A stretch of 64,000 bases of DNA from Flavobacterium sp. MK4S-17 (GCF_009848495.1 NZ_WWEP01000003.1:1-64000); one strand, 5' to 3'. Shown: positions 8,803 through 17,910, counted from the stretch's first letter. Notes: generated by a model not told the origin, from the sequence alone. Made by a program: numbers and translations.

Positions 8803-9759
8803 TTATTTCACCCAAAGACTGTCGGTAAAATAATGCCTGCAGTCCATAAAGTTTTTCTCTACTTTAAATCCGGTATTTTCCGCCAGGTTCTCAATTTCCT
8901 TAAAGCTGTATTTTTTAGAAAGCTCTGTCCATATCAGCTCATCTTTGTCAAAAGTAAAAGTAGTATTGAGCACCGTACTGTGAAAATGCTGCTTTTTTAA
9001 GCTTACCAAATAACTGTTTACTTCTCCATTGGCGGGATTGTAATCGCAGTAAAAATCAAACTGGTCAAGATTAATATCAGCATCCAGTTCATTATTAATG
9101 CGTTTTAAAAGGTTCATGTTAAAAGCTTTTGTTATGCCATGCGGGTCGTCATAAGCCTTTTGTATTGTCCTAGGGTTTTTTTGCAGGTCCATTCCCATAA
9201 GCAGCATATCGCCTTTATTCATGCCCTGGTTAAATTTTTCAAGCAGCATTTTGGCATCATCAAATTTATAATTGCCAATGTTGCCTCCCAAAAATAAAAA
9301 CAGGCTGGGAGTATCGCTCTGCGAAAGTTCATCCAGTATTTCGAAATAATCGCCGGTGCGTGGCTGCATATCAATACCCGGTAAGGTGGCAGTTATATTA
9401 TTTACCAAAACATCTATTGCCTCTTGTGATATATCAATAGGTATATACGTAAAATCAGCACCTTTTGCAGTAAAGGTGGTTAAAAGCTGTCTTGTTTTAA
9501 GCCCGTCGCCACAGCCGAACTCTACAATATTGAATTTACCTTTAAAGCCGGCTTGCTGCAATATTTTATCCGATTGCCGGGATAATATTTCAAACTCACA
9601 TCCGGTGGGGTAATATTCCTGCATTTTCATTATCTGCATAAATATCCTGCTGCCGTTATCATCATAAAAATATTTTGACGAAAGGTGTTTTTCTTTTTCT
9701 GTAAGCCCTTTTAGTACATCTTCTGCAAAAGGGGTAAGTAAGGTTGTTGTAGTGTTCAT
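8803..9759 (-). CDS. egtD: L-histidine N-alpha-methyltransferase, ergothioneine synthesis
   Basis: Encodes a 318-aa SAM-dependent enzyme that trimethylates histidine to hercynine. The N-terminal family motif is KYFYDDNGSRIF (about 29-40), followed by EYYPT (48-52). The SAM-binding loop EFGCGDG lies at 80-86 and FLGGNIGNY at 156-164. The histidine-binding Glu279 and Ser281 lie in TELSKKYS, equivalent to the Glu/Ser pair of the mycobacterial enzyme. The length matches the family. It is second in a two-gene operon, 4 bp after egtB. Confidence 0.93.
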   Translation of the reverse strand: MNTTTTLLTPFAEDVLKGLTEKEKHLSSKYFYDDNGSRIFMQIMKMQEYYPTGCEFEILSRQSDKILQQAGFKGKFNIVEFGCGDGLKTRQLLTTFTAKGADFTYIPIDISQEAIDVLVNNITATLPGIDMQPRTGDYFEILDELSQSDTPSLFLFLGGNIGNYKFDDAKMLLEKFNQGMNKGDMLLMGMDLQKNPRTIQKAYDDPHGITKAFNMNLLKRINNELDADINLDQFDFYCDYNPANGEVNSYLVSLKKQHFHSTVLNTTFTFDKDELIWTELSKKYSFKEIENLAENTGFKVEKNFMDCRHYFTDSLWVK

Positions 9760-9763
9760 TTTA

Positions 9764-10918
9764 CTATTTTTTTACAAGGCGTATGCCATTAAACTGCCAG
9801 CGTTCATCAGGATGGAAAAAGTTCCTGTAAGTGGGCCTGCTGTGGTGTGCAGGGGTAGCGCAGGAACTGCCGCGCAAAACCATTTGGTTAACCATGAATT
9901 TACCATTATACTCTCCCACCGCACCTTCCGGTTTTGCAAAGCCCGGGTAGGGCAGGTAGGCACTGTTTGTCCATTCCCATCTGTGCCCCCATTCAAGTTT
10001 GCTGTGTGCCGCTTCCCATTCAAACTCTGTTGGCAGGCGCATCCCTTTCCATTCTGCAAAGGCGGCTGCTTCATAAAAACTGATATGGGTAACAATTGCA
10101 TTTTTATTAATTTCCTTTAAGCCTGAAAGCGTGAACTGCATCCACCTGTTGCCGGTTTTGTGCCAATACAGCGGAGCTTTTATATTATCCTGGTTTACCC
10201 AGCTCCAGCCCTCATCCAGCCAGTAATTAAAATTTTCATATCCTCCGGCTTCTATAAACTCCATGTATTCGCCATTGGTTACAAGGCTATTGCTGATTTC
10301 AAACTCGTGCAGGTACACTTTATGCCTGCCTGATTCATTATCATAACTAAATCCTTCACCGCTAAACCCGATTTCATATATCCCCTCGGGTACCGAAACA
10401 TAACCGGATGCCTTATTCTCCCGGTTTTCCCAACTATTATCTTCATCATATACAGGGGAAAGAGGATTACAGCTCAAAATGTACTTAATATCTGTAATAA
10501 GTAATTCCTGATGCTGCTGCTCATGGTTTAATCCTAATTCCACCAGGCCTTGTACCTCATCTGCCTTTAGCTGCAGCAGTATTTCCATATGCATATCAAC
10601 ATATTTCCTGTATTCATATACCTGCGCTACGCCCGGGCGGGTTATAGCCCCGCGGTCGGCCCTGAAAGTCCTGTTGCCTACATTATTATAATAGCTGTTA
10701 AAAAGATATCCGAAATCATCATCATATACTTTATAATCCGGCAGGTATTTGGTAAGTATAAACTCTTCAAAAAACCAACTGCTGTGCGCAAGATGCCATT
10801 TAGGGGGGCTTACAAAAGCAACAGGCTGCGGGATGTAATCTTCCGTTTGCAACAGGCTGCAAATCTTCTCTGTGTGTTGCCTTATCGTGTTATATCGGTC
10901 TAAAAGGTTCATTATCAT
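9764..10918 (-). CDS. egtB: Ergothioneine sulfoxide synthase EgtB
   Basis: Encodes 384 aa. This non-haem iron enzyme joins hercynine to a thiol (cysteine or gamma-glutamylcysteine) with O2 to give the sulfoxide precursor of ergothioneine. The N-terminal DinB-like helical domain carries WHLAH (41-45) and NHEQQHQE (131-138), giving the three-His facial triad. The C-terminal formylglycine-generating-enzyme-like domain (about 170-384) has GMRLPTEFEWEAA and a conserved C-terminal GIRLV. The start may be Met1 or Met3. There is no egtA or egtC nearby, so use of free cysteine is plausible. It is not OvoA: there is no fused methyltransferase domain, and a separate EgtD follows. Confidence 0.93.
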   Translation of the reverse strand: MIMNLLDRYNTIRQHTEKICSLLQTEDYIPQPVAFVSPPKWHLAHSSWFFEEFILTKYLPDYKVYDDDFGYLFNSYYNNVGNRTFRADRGAITRPGVAQVYEYRKYVDMHMEILLQLKADEVQGLVELGLNHEQQHQELLITDIKYILSCNPLSPVYDEDNSWENRENKASGYVSVPEGIYEIGFSGEGFSYDNESGRHKVYLHEFEISNSLVTNGEYMEFIEAGGYENFNYWLDEGWSWVNQDNIKAPLYWHKTGNRWMQFTLSGLKEINKNAIVTHISFYEAAAFAEWKGMRLPTEFEWEAAHSKLEWGHRWEWTNSAYLPYPGFAKPEGAVGEYNGKFMVNQMVLRGSSCATPAHHSRPTYRNFFHPDERWQFNGIRLVKK

Positions 10919-11059
10919 CTTCTTGTTCTTACTAAGTTAGCAAACATTGATTTCCACCGTGTTTTTTGACACTGTTTTTAACCTAAATATAACAGTTGTT
11001 AATATCATTGACGCAACCACATTACCGCAACGGCATCTTTACATAAAAAAATTATAGTT

Positions 11060-11422
11060 ATGAAAAGACTTATTATTTTGCTGGCATTTATTTCGTTTTC
11101 ATGTAATGATGATAACGATGATGATGTGTATTGTACCGAAGATTTACGCGCAGGCCTGGTGGTAGTGGTTAAGGACGCTTCAACAGGAGAAGTTTTAGGT
11201 GAAGGTGTAACTGTTACCGCTACAGATGGTGAGTATAGTGATGAGTTGTATTTTATAGCATCACACAACCATTTTGTGGGTGCTTATGAAAGGGCAGGGG
11301 ATTATGTGCTCACCGTTGAGAAAGAAGGGTATGCAGATTTTACTTCGGAAGTTATACCAGTGGATGAAGACGAGTGCCATGTTATTACCGAAAACGTAAC
11401 TGTACAGTTACAACCGGAATAA
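11060..11422 (+). CDS. Small lipoprotein with carboxypeptidase-regulatory-like fold
   Basis: Encodes 120 aa. The lipoprotein signal ends in FSC (Cys15), followed by NDDNDDD, a strongly acidic post-Cys segment that resembles the flavobacterial surface-lipoprotein export signal. The rest is a single beta-sandwich domain (about 25-118) of the carboxypeptidase-regulatory type (VVVKDASTGEVLGEGVTVTATDG, then GDYVLTVEKEGY). No catalytic residues are seen. It is a lone gene with its own intergenic spaces; its function is unknown. Confidence 0.75.
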   Translation: MKRLIILLAFISFSCNDDNDDDVYCTEDLRAGLVVVVKDASTGEVLGEGVTVTATDGEYSDELYFIASHNHFVGAYERAGDYVLTVEKEGYADFTSEVIPVDEDECHVITENVTVQLQPE

Positions 11423-11443
11423 TAAAACAAATTTTATTTTGCC

Positions 11444-11498
11444 GATTGCCATTCAGGAGCGGTTAATCAACTTTCAGCTTCGTTTAGGAATGGCAATC
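11444..11498. terminator. Possible terminator with long loop
   Basis: Perfect 11-bp inverted repeats GATTGCCATTC and GAATGGCAATC are separated by 33 nt and followed by ATTTTTAAG. It lies between two convergent genes. The large loop makes efficient termination uncertain. Confidence 0.35.
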
Positions 11499-11509
11499 AT
11501 TTTTAAGTA

Positions 11510-12034
11510 TTAAAAACGATATCCTATCCCAATACCCGCATTTATCTCTACTGCCGAGAACCTGTCGTTAACATCATTACTAAAATTGCGCCCGATATTG
11601 GCATAGGGCGCTACTGTAAATTTATCGCGCCAAATCCATTTGTAGCCGGCACCCAGGCCCAGTATGGGGCTGTCCATATCAGTTTTTACCTTTATGCCAT
11701 CCTTAACCTCTTCATGATTACCAAATCTGTATTTAAAAAAAGGTGAAATATAATAGCCGGAACTCCTTTCTTCAGAAAAATAAAAGTTATAGGAAAGCAT
11801 AACACTATTGGTATTAAACTCTTTTCCCCTGCGGGGCTTCTCCTCGCTGTATGAAAATCTGTCATTTATAAATACCTCAATACCTATGGACTGGTCACTT
11901 GCAATAAACCTTTCATAGCCTACCTCTACAGAACCCAATACTATTGTGTTTAAAATATTCAGCTTAACCTCATTCTTAGTTTGAGATATGGCAGCCAAGG
12001 GCAATAACAGCGTTATATAAAACAGTTTTTTCAT
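11510..12034 (-). CDS. Outer-membrane beta-barrel protein
   Basis: Encodes 174 aa from the ATG at 12034; a longer frame from 12136 would overlap the next gene and lacks a signal peptide at its head. The signal peptide is MKKLFYITLLLPLAAISQ. The mature part has alternating hydrophobic and polar strands with aromatic girdles, and the protein ends in GIGIGYRF, a typical C-terminal barrel strand with terminal Phe. It is probably a small eight-stranded barrel (OmpW/OmpX-like) of unknown role. It lies 28 bp downstream of the metallophosphatase gene. Confidence 0.75.
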   Translation of the reverse strand: MKKLFYITLLLPLAAISQTKNEVKLNILNTIVLGSVEVGYERFIASDQSIGIEVFINDRFSYSEEKPRRGKEFNTNSVMLSYNFYFSEERSSGYYISPFFKYRFGNHEEVKDGIKVKTDMDSPILGLGAGYKWIWRDKFTVAPYANIGRNFSNDVNDRFSAVEINAGIGIGYRF

Positions 12035-12062
12035 AGGATGGTAATTATAATGCAAATATAAT

Positions 12063-12791
12063 TTAATTGCGGCCGCTTTCTTCAGGATATAATGTATAAA
12101 CACTATCGCTTTGCCAAAATTCTTTTGTGTCGGCATCCATAACGGTTAGTGGCCCTTTAAAGGCAGCTCCCGTATCTACATTCCATACATTTGCCCTGTT
12201 AACAGGTACTGTTTCGCCAATGCGGGTTACAGGCGTATGGCCTATAAAAATTTCATGGTAAAGCGTGAACCTTTTTGGGTACAGCGGATGATTATGGCCA
12301 AGGTTTTTATCGAGTGCCAGGGCTGTTTCCCATAATGTCCTTTCCCAGTAAAACATACGTGTAAAATATTCATGCTTTACCCCGTTAAGATTGGTAAATC
12401 CGGCATGGACAAACAGCCGGTTATGGTCGTCAAGGTAATAATCCTCAAGGCTTTCCAGGAATAGTATATGAAGCTGTTTTTTTTCTTCAGGCACCATGCT
12501 GTACTTTTCGGTAGTCAGCTGCCCCCCGTGTGTAAACCACTGTTCGGTATATTCGCCTGTTTTTAGCCAGGCTAACAATAGGTCGTCATGGTTGCCACGC
12601 ATAAATATGCAACGGTACTTTTGTTTTAACGCGATTAAAAAGTCTATTACTTCGGGTGACTCGCCCCATCCGTCAACATAGTCGCCCAAAAAAATAAGGT
12701 TGTCATTTTCGGTTATTGCTGCACGCTCAAAAACCTGTTCCAAAGCTTTTCTTGCACCGTGTATATCACCAAATACTAATGTCCTGCTCAT
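12063..12791 (-). CDS. Metallophosphoesterase (PPP-type serine/threonine phosphatase or Ap4A hydrolase-like)
   Basis: Encodes 242 aa, cytoplasmic. The PPP-family metal motifs are GDIHG (8-12), GDYVDG (36-41) and RGNHDD (about 65-70). Later His residues lie in FVHAGF (about 127) and FIGHTPV (about 188). The GDYVDGWGES and HTPV pattern fits small bacterial PPP phosphatases and ApaH-like hydrolases; substrate (phosphoprotein or dinucleoside polyphosphate) cannot be decided. It lies 32 bp downstream of the AlbA_2 gene. Confidence 0.88.
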   Translation of the reverse strand: MSRTLVFGDIHGARKALEQVFERAAITENDNLIFLGDYVDGWGESPEVIDFLIALKQKYRCIFMRGNHDDLLLAWLKTGEYTEQWFTHGGQLTTEKYSMVPEEKKQLHILFLESLEDYYLDDHNRLFVHAGFTNLNGVKHEYFTRMFYWERTLWETALALDKNLGHNHPLYPKRFTLYHEIFIGHTPVTRIGETVPVNRANVWNVDTGAAFKGPLTVMDADTKEFWQSDSVYTLYPEESGRN

Positions 12792-12823
12792 ATTAAAATT
12801 TTAATTAAAGCCATGCTTTAATG

Positions 12824-13972
12824 TTACTGGCTTTTATCATATTTCATTTTACGCAACACGCGCATAGCTTCCTTAAATGAAACATAGGCCTGGTTATCAG
12901 GCAAAGCCTTTAATAATGGTTTTGTATCTATTAATTTTTGTTTTGCATCATCAAATCCGTTCAGGTAGCATACCATAAGCGTGTGAGGCAGGTTTTGCAG
13001 GTCTTTAAGTTCCCTTTCAGAGAGTGTTACGCCTTTTTCCAATTTGCCTATGAGTGCCAGGTTTGCATTATAAATATGGTGCATCATTTTACGGTTATAC
13101 TGGGGCGGGTCAAACAACAGTGTTGTTTCAATTTTATAGTACCCATTGTCATGAAAATGAATGCTTACCTGTTCAAGCGGATAAAAACTGGTTTTATCAT
13201 TAAGTCCCAAAGCAATATATTCTGTAATGGAAAACCTGTTATCGTCATATTCAATACTTACCTCATCCAGTGCCGAGTAAAACAGTTTCACCTGTTCGTT
13301 AATAAGTTCAATATCAACCCTGGAATAGTATGTTTTGCCCTTAACCGTTTTTTTTATACCTGCCCAGCAGACAATAAAAAGCTCCTTAAAAACCTTATAG
13401 CCCGAAGCCATATCCTTGTGCCGGGTATTTAAAAAATCGATTACCCCTTCCAGTGTATGGCCAATGCTGTTTCGTGAACTGTTTTCAATATCTATTACAA
13501 TGGCGGTGTTTTGGTAATTCATCTCCTCCGATTTTTCCACAGGTACCGAGTTACTGCCCCTGCGCATAAATACCGCACCGTAAGGTATGTTGTAAACAGG
13601 TTTTTTAAAATAAGAAATTTTATTATTTGGCCGTATGGTAACCAGTCCCACAACCTTATCTTTCGGCAGGTTAGGGAAAGGCACGTTTTCGTATTGTATA
13701 CGCGGCGGGTTATCAAGATAGGCATTTACCAGGTTTTGTATCCTGCTGTCATCATAAAAATCAGTTCCCACAATAGTATTGTCCTTATCTTCAACCCCTA
13801 CAACAATATAGGAGTTGTTAGAAGGGTTGGAATTTGAAAGCGCACAGATGTGCTTGGCAAATTTAGCTTTGCCTTCTTTAGTATGCAGGTTAAGCTGGCG
13901 CTTTTTATCATAAAAACTGCTCTCGTCATTATGGGCGAGCAGATTTTTAATAAGTAGGCGCTTATTTATCAT
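12824..13972 (-). CDS. AlbA_2 (Schlafen-like) domain protein
   Basis: Encodes 382 aa. The N-terminal AlbA_2 domain (about 1-150) shows DESSFYDKKRQLNLHTKEGKA, then the IVVGVEDKDNTIVGTDF strand and a GAVFMRRGSNSVPV segment. This fold is related to Schlafen-type nucleic-acid-binding domains and often occurs in regulators or defence proteins. The C-terminal half (about 165-382) is not recognised: mixed alpha/beta with no clear helix-turn-helix or ATPase motif. It is followed by the metallophosphatase and an outer-membrane protein in the same direction. DNA or RNA binding is a family-level inference. Confidence 0.75.
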   Translation of the reverse strand: MINKRLLIKNLLAHNDESSFYDKKRQLNLHTKEGKAKFAKHICALSNSNPSNNSYIVVGVEDKDNTIVGTDFYDDSRIQNLVNAYLDNPPRIQYENVPFPNLPKDKVVGLVTIRPNNKISYFKKPVYNIPYGAVFMRRGSNSVPVEKSEEMNYQNTAIVIDIENSSRNSIGHTLEGVIDFLNTRHKDMASGYKVFKELFIVCWAGIKKTVKGKTYYSRVDIELINEQVKLFYSALDEVSIEYDDNRFSITEYIALGLNDKTSFYPLEQVSIHFHDNGYYKIETTLLFDPPQYNRKMMHHIYNANLALIGKLEKGVTLSERELKDLQNLPHTLMVCYLNGFDDAKQKLIDTKPLLKALPDNQAYVSFKEAMRVLRKMKYDKSQ

Positions 13973-14069
13973 GAATGAAAACAGTTCAGGTATTTGGCAA
14001 CGTTATAAATATACGCACTAAAATTAAACTTCAGTCGTGTTTTTAATTTACTAAAACCTTAAACTGCCT

Positions 14070-14822
14070 TTATATTTTTTTATTTACAATAGTGGCAGAT
14101 GCCTGTGCAGTAGGCAGCACCAATAAATCTGCGATGTTTACATGGTAGGGGCGCGTTACTACAAATGTTATTATATCGGCAATATCTTCGGGCTTCAGGG
14201 GTTCAAACCCTTTATATACATTTGCTGCTCTTTCGGTATCGCCCTTAAAGCGCACTTCACTAAATTCGGTTTCCACCATTCCGGGATTAATAGCCCCAAC
14301 GCGTATGCCATACTGGTTAAGGTCCATCCGCATTCCCTGGTTAAGTGCATCAACAGCATGCTTGGTGGCACAATATACATTTCCGTAGGGATAAACTTCC
14401 TTGCCGGCAACAGAGCCGATATTTATTATATGTCCGCCCCGTCTTTCCACCATTCCCGGTATTATTGCCTGGGATACATATAAAAGCCCTTTAATGTTTA
14501 TATCAATCATCATGTCCCAGTCGGCTACATCGCCGGTTTCAATGGGGTCAAGCCCATGTGCATTTCCGGCATTATTAACAAGTATGTCAATTTTTTTAAA
14601 TGCTTCGGGAATAGAAGCTATTGCTTCATCTGTAGATCTTTTGCTGCGCACATCAAAATTAAGTGTATGCACCATAGTCAGGTCTGCCAACTCATCCTGT
14701 AGCTGGGCAAGGCGGTCGTCCCTCCTGCCACAAAGCACAAGGCGAAAATGGTTTTTTGCAAAATAGCGTGCTGTTGCCCTGCCTATACCGCTTGTAGCTC
14801 CTGTTATTAATGCTGTTTTCAT
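14070..14822 (-). CDS. Short-chain dehydrogenase/reductase (YdfG-like)
   Basis: Encodes a 250-aa classical SDR. The cofactor loop is TGATSGIG (7-14), followed by NNAG (about 87-90), catalytic Ser in NIGSVAG (about 139) and YCATKH (about 152-157) giving Tyr and Lys. Arg residues after the second strand (CGRRDDR) favour NADP(H). The sequence most resembles YdfG-type 3-hydroxy acid / serine dehydrogenases. It is co-directional with, and 36 bp downstream of, the aldo/keto reductase, so the two NADPH-dependent carbonyl reductases may be co-transcribed. Confidence 0.88.
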   Translation of the reverse strand: MKTALITGATSGIGRATARYFAKNHFRLVLCGRRDDRLAQLQDELADLTMVHTLNFDVRSKRSTDEAIASIPEAFKKIDILVNNAGNAHGLDPIETGDVADWDMMIDINIKGLLYVSQAIIPGMVERRGGHIINIGSVAGKEVYPYGNVYCATKHAVDALNQGMRMDLNQYGIRVGAINPGMVETEFSEVRFKGDTERAANVYKGFEPLKPEDIADIITFVVTRPYHVNIADLLVLPTAQASATIVNKKI

Positions 14823-14858
14823 AATATAGTAGTTGATTATATGTTGTTGTATTTTAGG

Positions 14859-15728
14859 TTAAGGTACTTTTGTGCCCATGCTCTCGGTCCATATGGCAAA
14901 CCAGTCTTCCAGTTCCAGTTTAACCTGCGCTGCCTTCATTTGGTTTTTCAGCCTCTCCGGGTTGGTACTGCCTGTAACGGGTAAAATTTTTGCCGGATGC
15001 CTTAGTATCCAGGCCAGTAAAATTACATCGGCAGTTACTTCATATTTTACCACGAGCTCCATAAGTAACTGCTTTAGCCTTTGCGTTTGCGCAGTGTCCT
15101 GTTTAAAAACACAGCCTATTGGGCTCCAGGCAAGAACCCTTATGTTATTAAGCTGCATATAATCTAAAGAACCATCCAGCATGGGCTGATAGGATGTGGC
15201 AGAAAACTCTATCTGGTTGCAAAACACATCTGTACGGGAGCGGATAAGGTCGGTTTGCGTATTGGTAAAGTTGGAAACGCCGAAAGTTTTTATTTTTCCT
15301 GCTTGCTTAAGGTTTTCCACAGCTTCGGCAATCTCATCAGGTTCCATAAGTGGGCTTGGCCTGTGCAGCAGCAATATATCAAGGTAATCTGTATTAAGGT
15401 TTTTTAGCGAACCTTCTGTTGACTTTATGATATAGTCTTTAGAATAGTCATAATGCTTTACCTTATTGCTTCGGTTGCCGGTAACATGCTGTATGCCGCA
15501 CTTTGATATTAACTGGATGCTCTCCCTGTTAATGCCGCTTTCGGCAAATGCTTTTCCAAACTCGCCTTCGGTGGTATAACCGCCATAAATATCGGCGTGG
15601 TCAAATGTTGTTATGCCATATTCAAGGCAGGAGTGCATAAGGGCTGCCATTTCGGCTGCTGTCATATTTTTGCTCCATACTCCCCAGTTCATAGTTCCGG
15701 CAATTATGGGCGATAATGCAATGCTCAT
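14859..15728 (-). CDS. Aldo/keto reductase (YdhF-like)
   Basis: Encodes a 289-aa TIM-barrel oxidoreductase. The catalytic tetrad is visible: Asp in TTFDHADIYGGY with the following Tyr, Lys in LISKCGIQ, and His in LLLHRPSP. The GVSNF strand and the C-terminal LPVTGSTNPERLKNQ cofactor loop are present. It resembles AKR11/YdhF proteins. The natural substrate is unknown. It precedes the SDR gene in the same direction. Confidence 0.9.
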   Translation of the reverse strand: MSIALSPIIAGTMNWGVWSKNMTAAEMAALMHSCLEYGITTFDHADIYGGYTTEGEFGKAFAESGINRESIQLISKCGIQHVTGNRSNKVKHYDYSKDYIIKSTEGSLKNLNTDYLDILLLHRPSPLMEPDEIAEAVENLKQAGKIKTFGVSNFTNTQTDLIRSRTDVFCNQIEFSATSYQPMLDGSLDYMQLNNIRVLAWSPIGCVFKQDTAQTQRLKQLLMELVVKYEVTADVILLAWILRHPAKILPVTGSTNPERLKNQMKAAQVKLELEDWFAIWTESMGTKVP

Positions 15729-15959
15729 AGTATTAGTAAGATTTTTACCTGTAAATTTATATGTTTTTATACTTAAGGTATATAATGTGCGTTGTAAATA
15801 ACTGTATGTGCAAAATATGCAAAAACGGCTTTATTATACAATCAGCTATTGCTATCAAAGTTGTTTTAACACTATATTAACAAGTTGATGATTAAAAACG
15901 GCAATGAATTTGCAATGTGCAAAAAAGCTTATTAAATTCACACTCCAAAATAGAATACT

Positions 15960-16964
15960 ATGGAAGATAATTCTGCCACTTTGGATATAAGGGCAATAAA
16001 CGAAAAAATAGAAAGGGAAAGTGCTTTTGTTGACCTGCTTGTTATGGAAATGAACAAGGTAATTGTAGGGCAAAAGTATATGGTTGAACGCTTATTGATA
16101 GGGCTGCTGGGACAGGGGCACATATTGCTGGAAGGCGTGCCCGGGCTTGCCAAAACACTTGCAATCAATACGCTTAGCCAGGCTGTTCATGGCAGTTTTA
16201 GTCGTATCCAGTTTACACCCGACCTTCTTCCTGCCGATGTTGTGGGTACACTTATTTACAACATTAAGGAAAATGAGTTTTCCATAAAAAAAGGGCCAAT
16301 TTTTGCCAACTTCGTCCTTGCCGACGAGATAAACAGAGCGCCTGCCAAAGTACAGTCGGCATTGCTGGAAGCCATGCAGGAAAAGCAGGTTACTATTGGC
16401 GAGGAAACTTTTAAGCTGGAAAAGCCATTCCTGGTAATGGCTACCCAAAACCCTGTTGAGCAGGAAGGAACATATCCGCTGCCTGAAGCACAGGTTGACC
16501 GTTTTATGCTGAAAGCGGTTATTGACTATCCTAAAATTGAAGATGAACGCATTGTAATACGCCAAAACCTTAAAGGTGCATTTGAGAAAGTAAACCAGGT
16601 AGTTACCCTTGAGCAGATACTAAGGGCGCAGCAAGCAGTACGCGAGGTATATATGGATGAAAAAATAGAAAAGTATATACTGGATATTATTTTTGCAACC
16701 CGTTATCCTGAAAACTATAACCTGGCTAATCTTAAGCCTTTAATCAGCTTCGGGTCTTCGCCAAGGGGTAGTATAAACCTTGCCATAGCTGCCAAATGTT
16801 ATGCATTTATAAAGCGCAGGGGGTATGTAATACCGGAAGATGTAAGGGCGGTGGTTCATGATGTGCTGCGCCACAGGATTGGCGTTACGTATGAAGCCGA
16901 GGCAGAAGATATTACATCTATGGACATCATCAATAAAATTGTAAATGTAGTTGAGGTGCCTTAA
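15960..16964 (+). CDS. moxR: MoxR-family AAA+ ATPase of the Bat operon
   Basis: Encodes 334 aa. AAA_3 motifs: Walker A GVPGLAKT (59-66), Walker B LADE (120-123), sensor 1 region ATQNP (161-165) and the lid after about 230. MoxR ATPases act as chaperones that activate VWA-domain partners. It leads an eight-gene co-directional run with DUF58 and VWA proteins (Bat, Bacteroides aerotolerance), matching the usual Bacteroidota arrangement. The upstream intergenic region (15729-15959) should hold the operon promoter, but I see only an imperfect TGAATTTG element. Confidence 0.93.
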   Translation: MEDNSATLDIRAINEKIERESAFVDLLVMEMNKVIVGQKYMVERLLIGLLGQGHILLEGVPGLAKTLAINTLSQAVHGSFSRIQFTPDLLPADVVGTLIYNIKENEFSIKKGPIFANFVLADEINRAPAKVQSALLEAMQEKQVTIGEETFKLEKPFLVMATQNPVEQEGTYPLPEAQVDRFMLKAVIDYPKIEDERIVIRQNLKGAFEKVNQVVTLEQILRAQQAVREVYMDEKIEKYILDIIFATRYPENYNLANLKPLISFGSSPRGSINLAIAAKCYAFIKRRGYVIPEDVRAVVHDVLRHRIGVTYEAEAEDITSMDIINKIVNVVEVP

Positions 16965-16983
16965 TCTGTCTGTAAAAGCAAAT

Positions 16984-17017
16984 ACCGCAAGCTAACTGCA
17001 AGCCGGCTTACGGTTTT
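16984..17017 (+). terminator. Hairpin between moxR and the DUF58 gene
   Basis: Arms ACCGCAAGC and GCTTACGGT pair at 8 of 9 positions, with a 13-nt loop and a short T run after. Its place inside the bat operon suggests partial attenuation or an RNA-stability element. The pairing is modest. Confidence 0.3.
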
Positions 17018-17046
17018 AAAAAACTTCAGGCTTTAAGACTAACGCT

Positions 17047-17910
17047 ATGGATACAAAGGATATATTAAAAAAAGTCCGCAAGATTGAAATAAAAACCCGG
17101 AGGCTGAGTGACCATATCTTTTCGGGGGAATATCACACTTCCTTCAAAGGAAGAGGTATGACATTCAGTGAGGTGCGGCAATATCAATTTGGTGATGATG
17201 TAAGGGCAATTGACTGGAATGTTACCGCGCGCGCTAATGAACCTTATATTAAGGTTTTTGAGGAGGAGCGTGAGCTAACCATGATGCTTATGGTAGACGT
17301 AAGCGGTTCTGAAAATTTTGGTACACACACGGCCTTTAAAAAAGATATTGTTACCGAAATAGCTGCTACCATGGCATTTTCAGCTACACAAAACAATGAT
17401 AAGATAGGGCTTATACTCTTTTCTGACCAGATAGAATTATATATTCCGCCAAGAAAAGGAAAGTCGCATGTGTTGCGCATAATAAGGGAACTGATAGAGT
17501 TCCAGCCGAAAAGCAGGAAAACAGATGTGTCACAGGCTTTGAAATTCCTTTCAGGTGTATTAAAAAAGAAAGCAATAGTATTCCTTATATCCGACTTTAT
17601 GGCTGCCGATTATGAACAAACCTTAAAAATAGCAGCTAAAAAACACGATATAACGGGCGTAAGGGTTTATGACCCCCGCGAAGAACAGATGCCAAACATT
17701 GGGATTGTAAACATGGCAGATGCCGAAACAGGTGAAACAGTTTTGGTAAATACAGGCTCTAAGCAGGTAAGGCTGGAATATGAGAAATACTATCAGGAAA
17801 AGGTTAGGTATTTTAAGGAAACATTCAGCCGTTGCGGTGCAGGCTCTGTAAGCAGCCGTGTAGATGAGTCGTATGTAACCAAATTGCTGGGCTATTTCAA
17901 ATCGCGTTAA
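17047..17910 (+). CDS. DUF58 domain protein of the Bat operon
   Basis: Encodes 287 aa. The DUF58 signature GDDVRAIDWNVTARANEPYIK (about residues 50-70) is followed by a VWA-like fold with the metal site DVSGSE (about 88-93). No membrane segment is seen, so it is probably cytosolic and a MoxR partner. It sits between moxR and the membrane-bound Bat proteins. Confidence 0.9.
   Translation: MDTKDILKKVRKIEIKTRRLSDHIFSGEYHTSFKGRGMTFSEVRQYQFGDDVRAIDWNVTARANEPYIKVFEEERELTMMLMVDVSGSENFGTHTAFKKDIVTEIAATMAFSATQNNDKIGLILFSDQIELYIPPRKGKSHVLRIIRELIEFQPKSRKTDVSQALKFLSGVLKKKAIVFLISDFMAADYEQTLKIAAKKHDITGVRVYDPREEQMPNIGIVNMADAETGETVLVNTGSKQVRLEYEKYYQEKVRYFKETFSRCGAGSVSSRVDESYVTKLLGYFKSR

Noticed and set aside
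9764..10918. Ovothiol synthase (OvoA) instead of EgtB
   Set aside because: At 384 aa the protein lacks the fused C-terminal methyltransferase, and a separate EgtD follows.
12035..12136. N-terminal extension of the outer-membrane barrel protein
   Set aside because: It would overlap the metallophosphatase gene and push the signal peptide to an internal position.
14195..14210. tRNA T-loop-like GGTTCAAACCC
   Set aside because: It lies inside the SDR coding sequence, with no acceptor or anticodon arms around it.
15729..15959. Clear promoter or small RNA upstream of moxR
   Set aside because: Only an imperfect TGAATTTG element near 15908 was found; no hairpin or open frame of note.
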